Shown: one piece after another, positions 5,999 through 6,628 of the stretch
Layout: each line of letters starts with the position of its first letter
How positions within the stretch are numbered: position 1 is the first letter of the stretch
Assembly: GCA_017612755.1 (NCBI GenBank)
Contig: JAGAFH010000123.1
Coordinates: 1 to 6,628 of the forward strand
Direction of reading: 5' to 3'
From: Clostridiales bacterium
Lineage (GTDB): Bacteria > Bacillota > Clostridia > Saccharofermentanales > Saccharofermentanaceae
DNA: 6,628 nt
Program-made: the position numbers and the translations under genes
Notes under the pieces: model-generated
The model's input: the letters and a program-made list of their open reading frames with translations, nothing else
The model's database searches: none
What the model was told of the DNA's origin: nothing

Positions 5999-6628
5999 TC
6001 AGGCTGTAACGATCTTTCCGGCATCTCCGAGATTATGTCTCTCGGTAGCCTCTTCCCTCATCTTGTACTTCAAGATCTTGCCTGCGGCATTCATGGGGAA
6101 GCCGTCTACAAAATCTACGTATCTGGGGATCTTATGCTTAGCCATGTGGGTCCTTACATAGTCCTTGATCTCTTCCTCGGAAGATTCCTCACCGGGCTTA
6201 AGGACGACTGCTGCCAGGATCTCCTCACCGTAGTCTGCATCGGGAACGCCGATGACCTGTACATCCTGGATCTTGGGATGGGTATAGAGGAAGTCCTCGA
6301 TCTCCTTGGGATAGATATTCTCACCACCTCTGATGATCATATCCTTGATACGGCCTGTGATCTTGTAGTATCCGTCCTCGGGACGTCTCAGGGCCAGGTC
6401 TCCGGAGTGGAGCCATCCGTCCTCATCGATAGCAGCAGCTGTAGCCTCGGGCATCTTGTAGTAGCCCTTCATGATGTTGTAGCCTCTTGCGCAGAACTCG
6501 CCGGCCACACCGTCGGGAAGCTCCTCGCCTGTCTCGGGATCCACGATCTTGGTCTCGACACCGAAGATGGAAGGTCCCACCGTATTAACACGCTGCTCGA
6601 TGGTATCTGTTGTCTTGCTCATGGTAGT
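5999..6628 (-). CDS. Acyl-CoA synthetase-type AMP-forming ligase (5' partial, C-terminal part)
   Basis: C-terminal portion of a class I adenylate-forming enzyme, which activates a carboxylic acid with ATP and transfers it to coenzyme A. The frame is open through the right edge (two Thr codons precede the Met at 6622), so that Met is internal and roughly 60% of a typical 540-residue enzyme lies outside. Numbering from that Met: VDPETGEELPDG (28-39), RGYNIMKGYYKMPEAT (46-61), ribose-binding Asp75 in GWLHSGDLA (69-77), the hinge motif GRIKDMIIRGGENIYPKEIE (90-109), and the adenylation lysine Lys182 in NAAGKILK (178-185). All core residues of this half are present, so the gene looks functional. 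The RGYN-MKGYYKMPEAT block resembles medium- or long-chain fatty acyl-CoA ligases. The substrate pocket is mostly outside the window, so the acid cannot be named; an aryl-acid ligase is possible. A terminator at 5903-5939 separates it from the GH16 gene. Confidence 0.9.
   Translation of the reverse strand, partial: TTMSKTTDTIEQRVNTVGPSIFGVETKIVDPETGEELPDGVAGEFCARGYNIMKGYYKMPEATAAAIDEDGWLHSGDLALRRPEDGYYKITGRIKDMIIRGGENIYPKEIEDFLYTHPKIQDVQVIGVPDADYGEEILAAVVLKPGEESSEEEIKDYVRTHMAKHKIPRYVDFVDGFPMNAAGKILKYKMREEATERHNLGDAGKIVTA

Noticed and set aside
5931..6161. Plus-strand 76-residue frame beginning in the dyad region
   Set aside because: Most of it is antisense to the conserved C-terminus of the CoA ligase, and its start lies in repeat sequence without a ribosome site.
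1..6628. tRNA, rRNA, CRISPR array, insertion sequence or phage element
   Set aside because: No cloverleaf, regular spacer array, transposase or terminal repeats could be seen. Almost all of the window is ordinary protein-coding sequence.

Overview
The window looks like chromosomal DNA of a Gram-positive, gut- or rumen-type Clostridia, perhaps Lachnospiraceae. This rests on the style of the Ktr/Trk proteins, strong purine-rich Shine-Dalgarno sites, a lipobox-type lipoprotein, roughly balanced base composition in genes, and an AT-rich intergenic stretch with A/T-tract hairpins. The genus is an inference. TGA ends five of the six genes and TAA one, so the standard bacterial code applies.

Layout. 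Positions 2-4840 (+) hold four tightly packed genes of potassium uptake: ktrB (5' end outside the window), ktrA, trkA and trkH, with gaps of 10, 10 and 16 bases. The order is pore, gate, gate, pore, so a complete Ktr-type pair is followed by a complete Trk-type pair, probably in one transcript. KtrB and TrkH are the membrane pores. KtrA and TrkA are cytoplasmic RCK proteins that bind nucleotides and gate them. The promoter, and any riboswitch upstream of ktrB, lies outside the window.

Positions 4841-5833 (-) encode a secreted lipoprotein of glycoside hydrolase family 16 (laminarinase type). It converges on trkH with no intergenic base: the two stop codons abut in a TGATCA palindrome. Positions 5834-5998 are an AT-rich spacer. 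It holds a ribosome binding site and probable extended -10 promoter for the GH16 gene, a strong leftward terminator, and a 31-bp dyad repeated at a 50-bp pitch. Positions 5999-6628 (-) hold the C-terminal part of an acyl-CoA synthetase-type adenylating enzyme that runs off the right edge.

The potassium genes form one functional unit. The GH16 lipoprotein and the CoA ligase have no evident link to it or to each other. I found no clearly new biological system. The points most worth a second look are the doubled potassium operon, the zero-gap convergence, and the duplicated dyad with interchangeable arms between the CoA ligase and GH16 genes.
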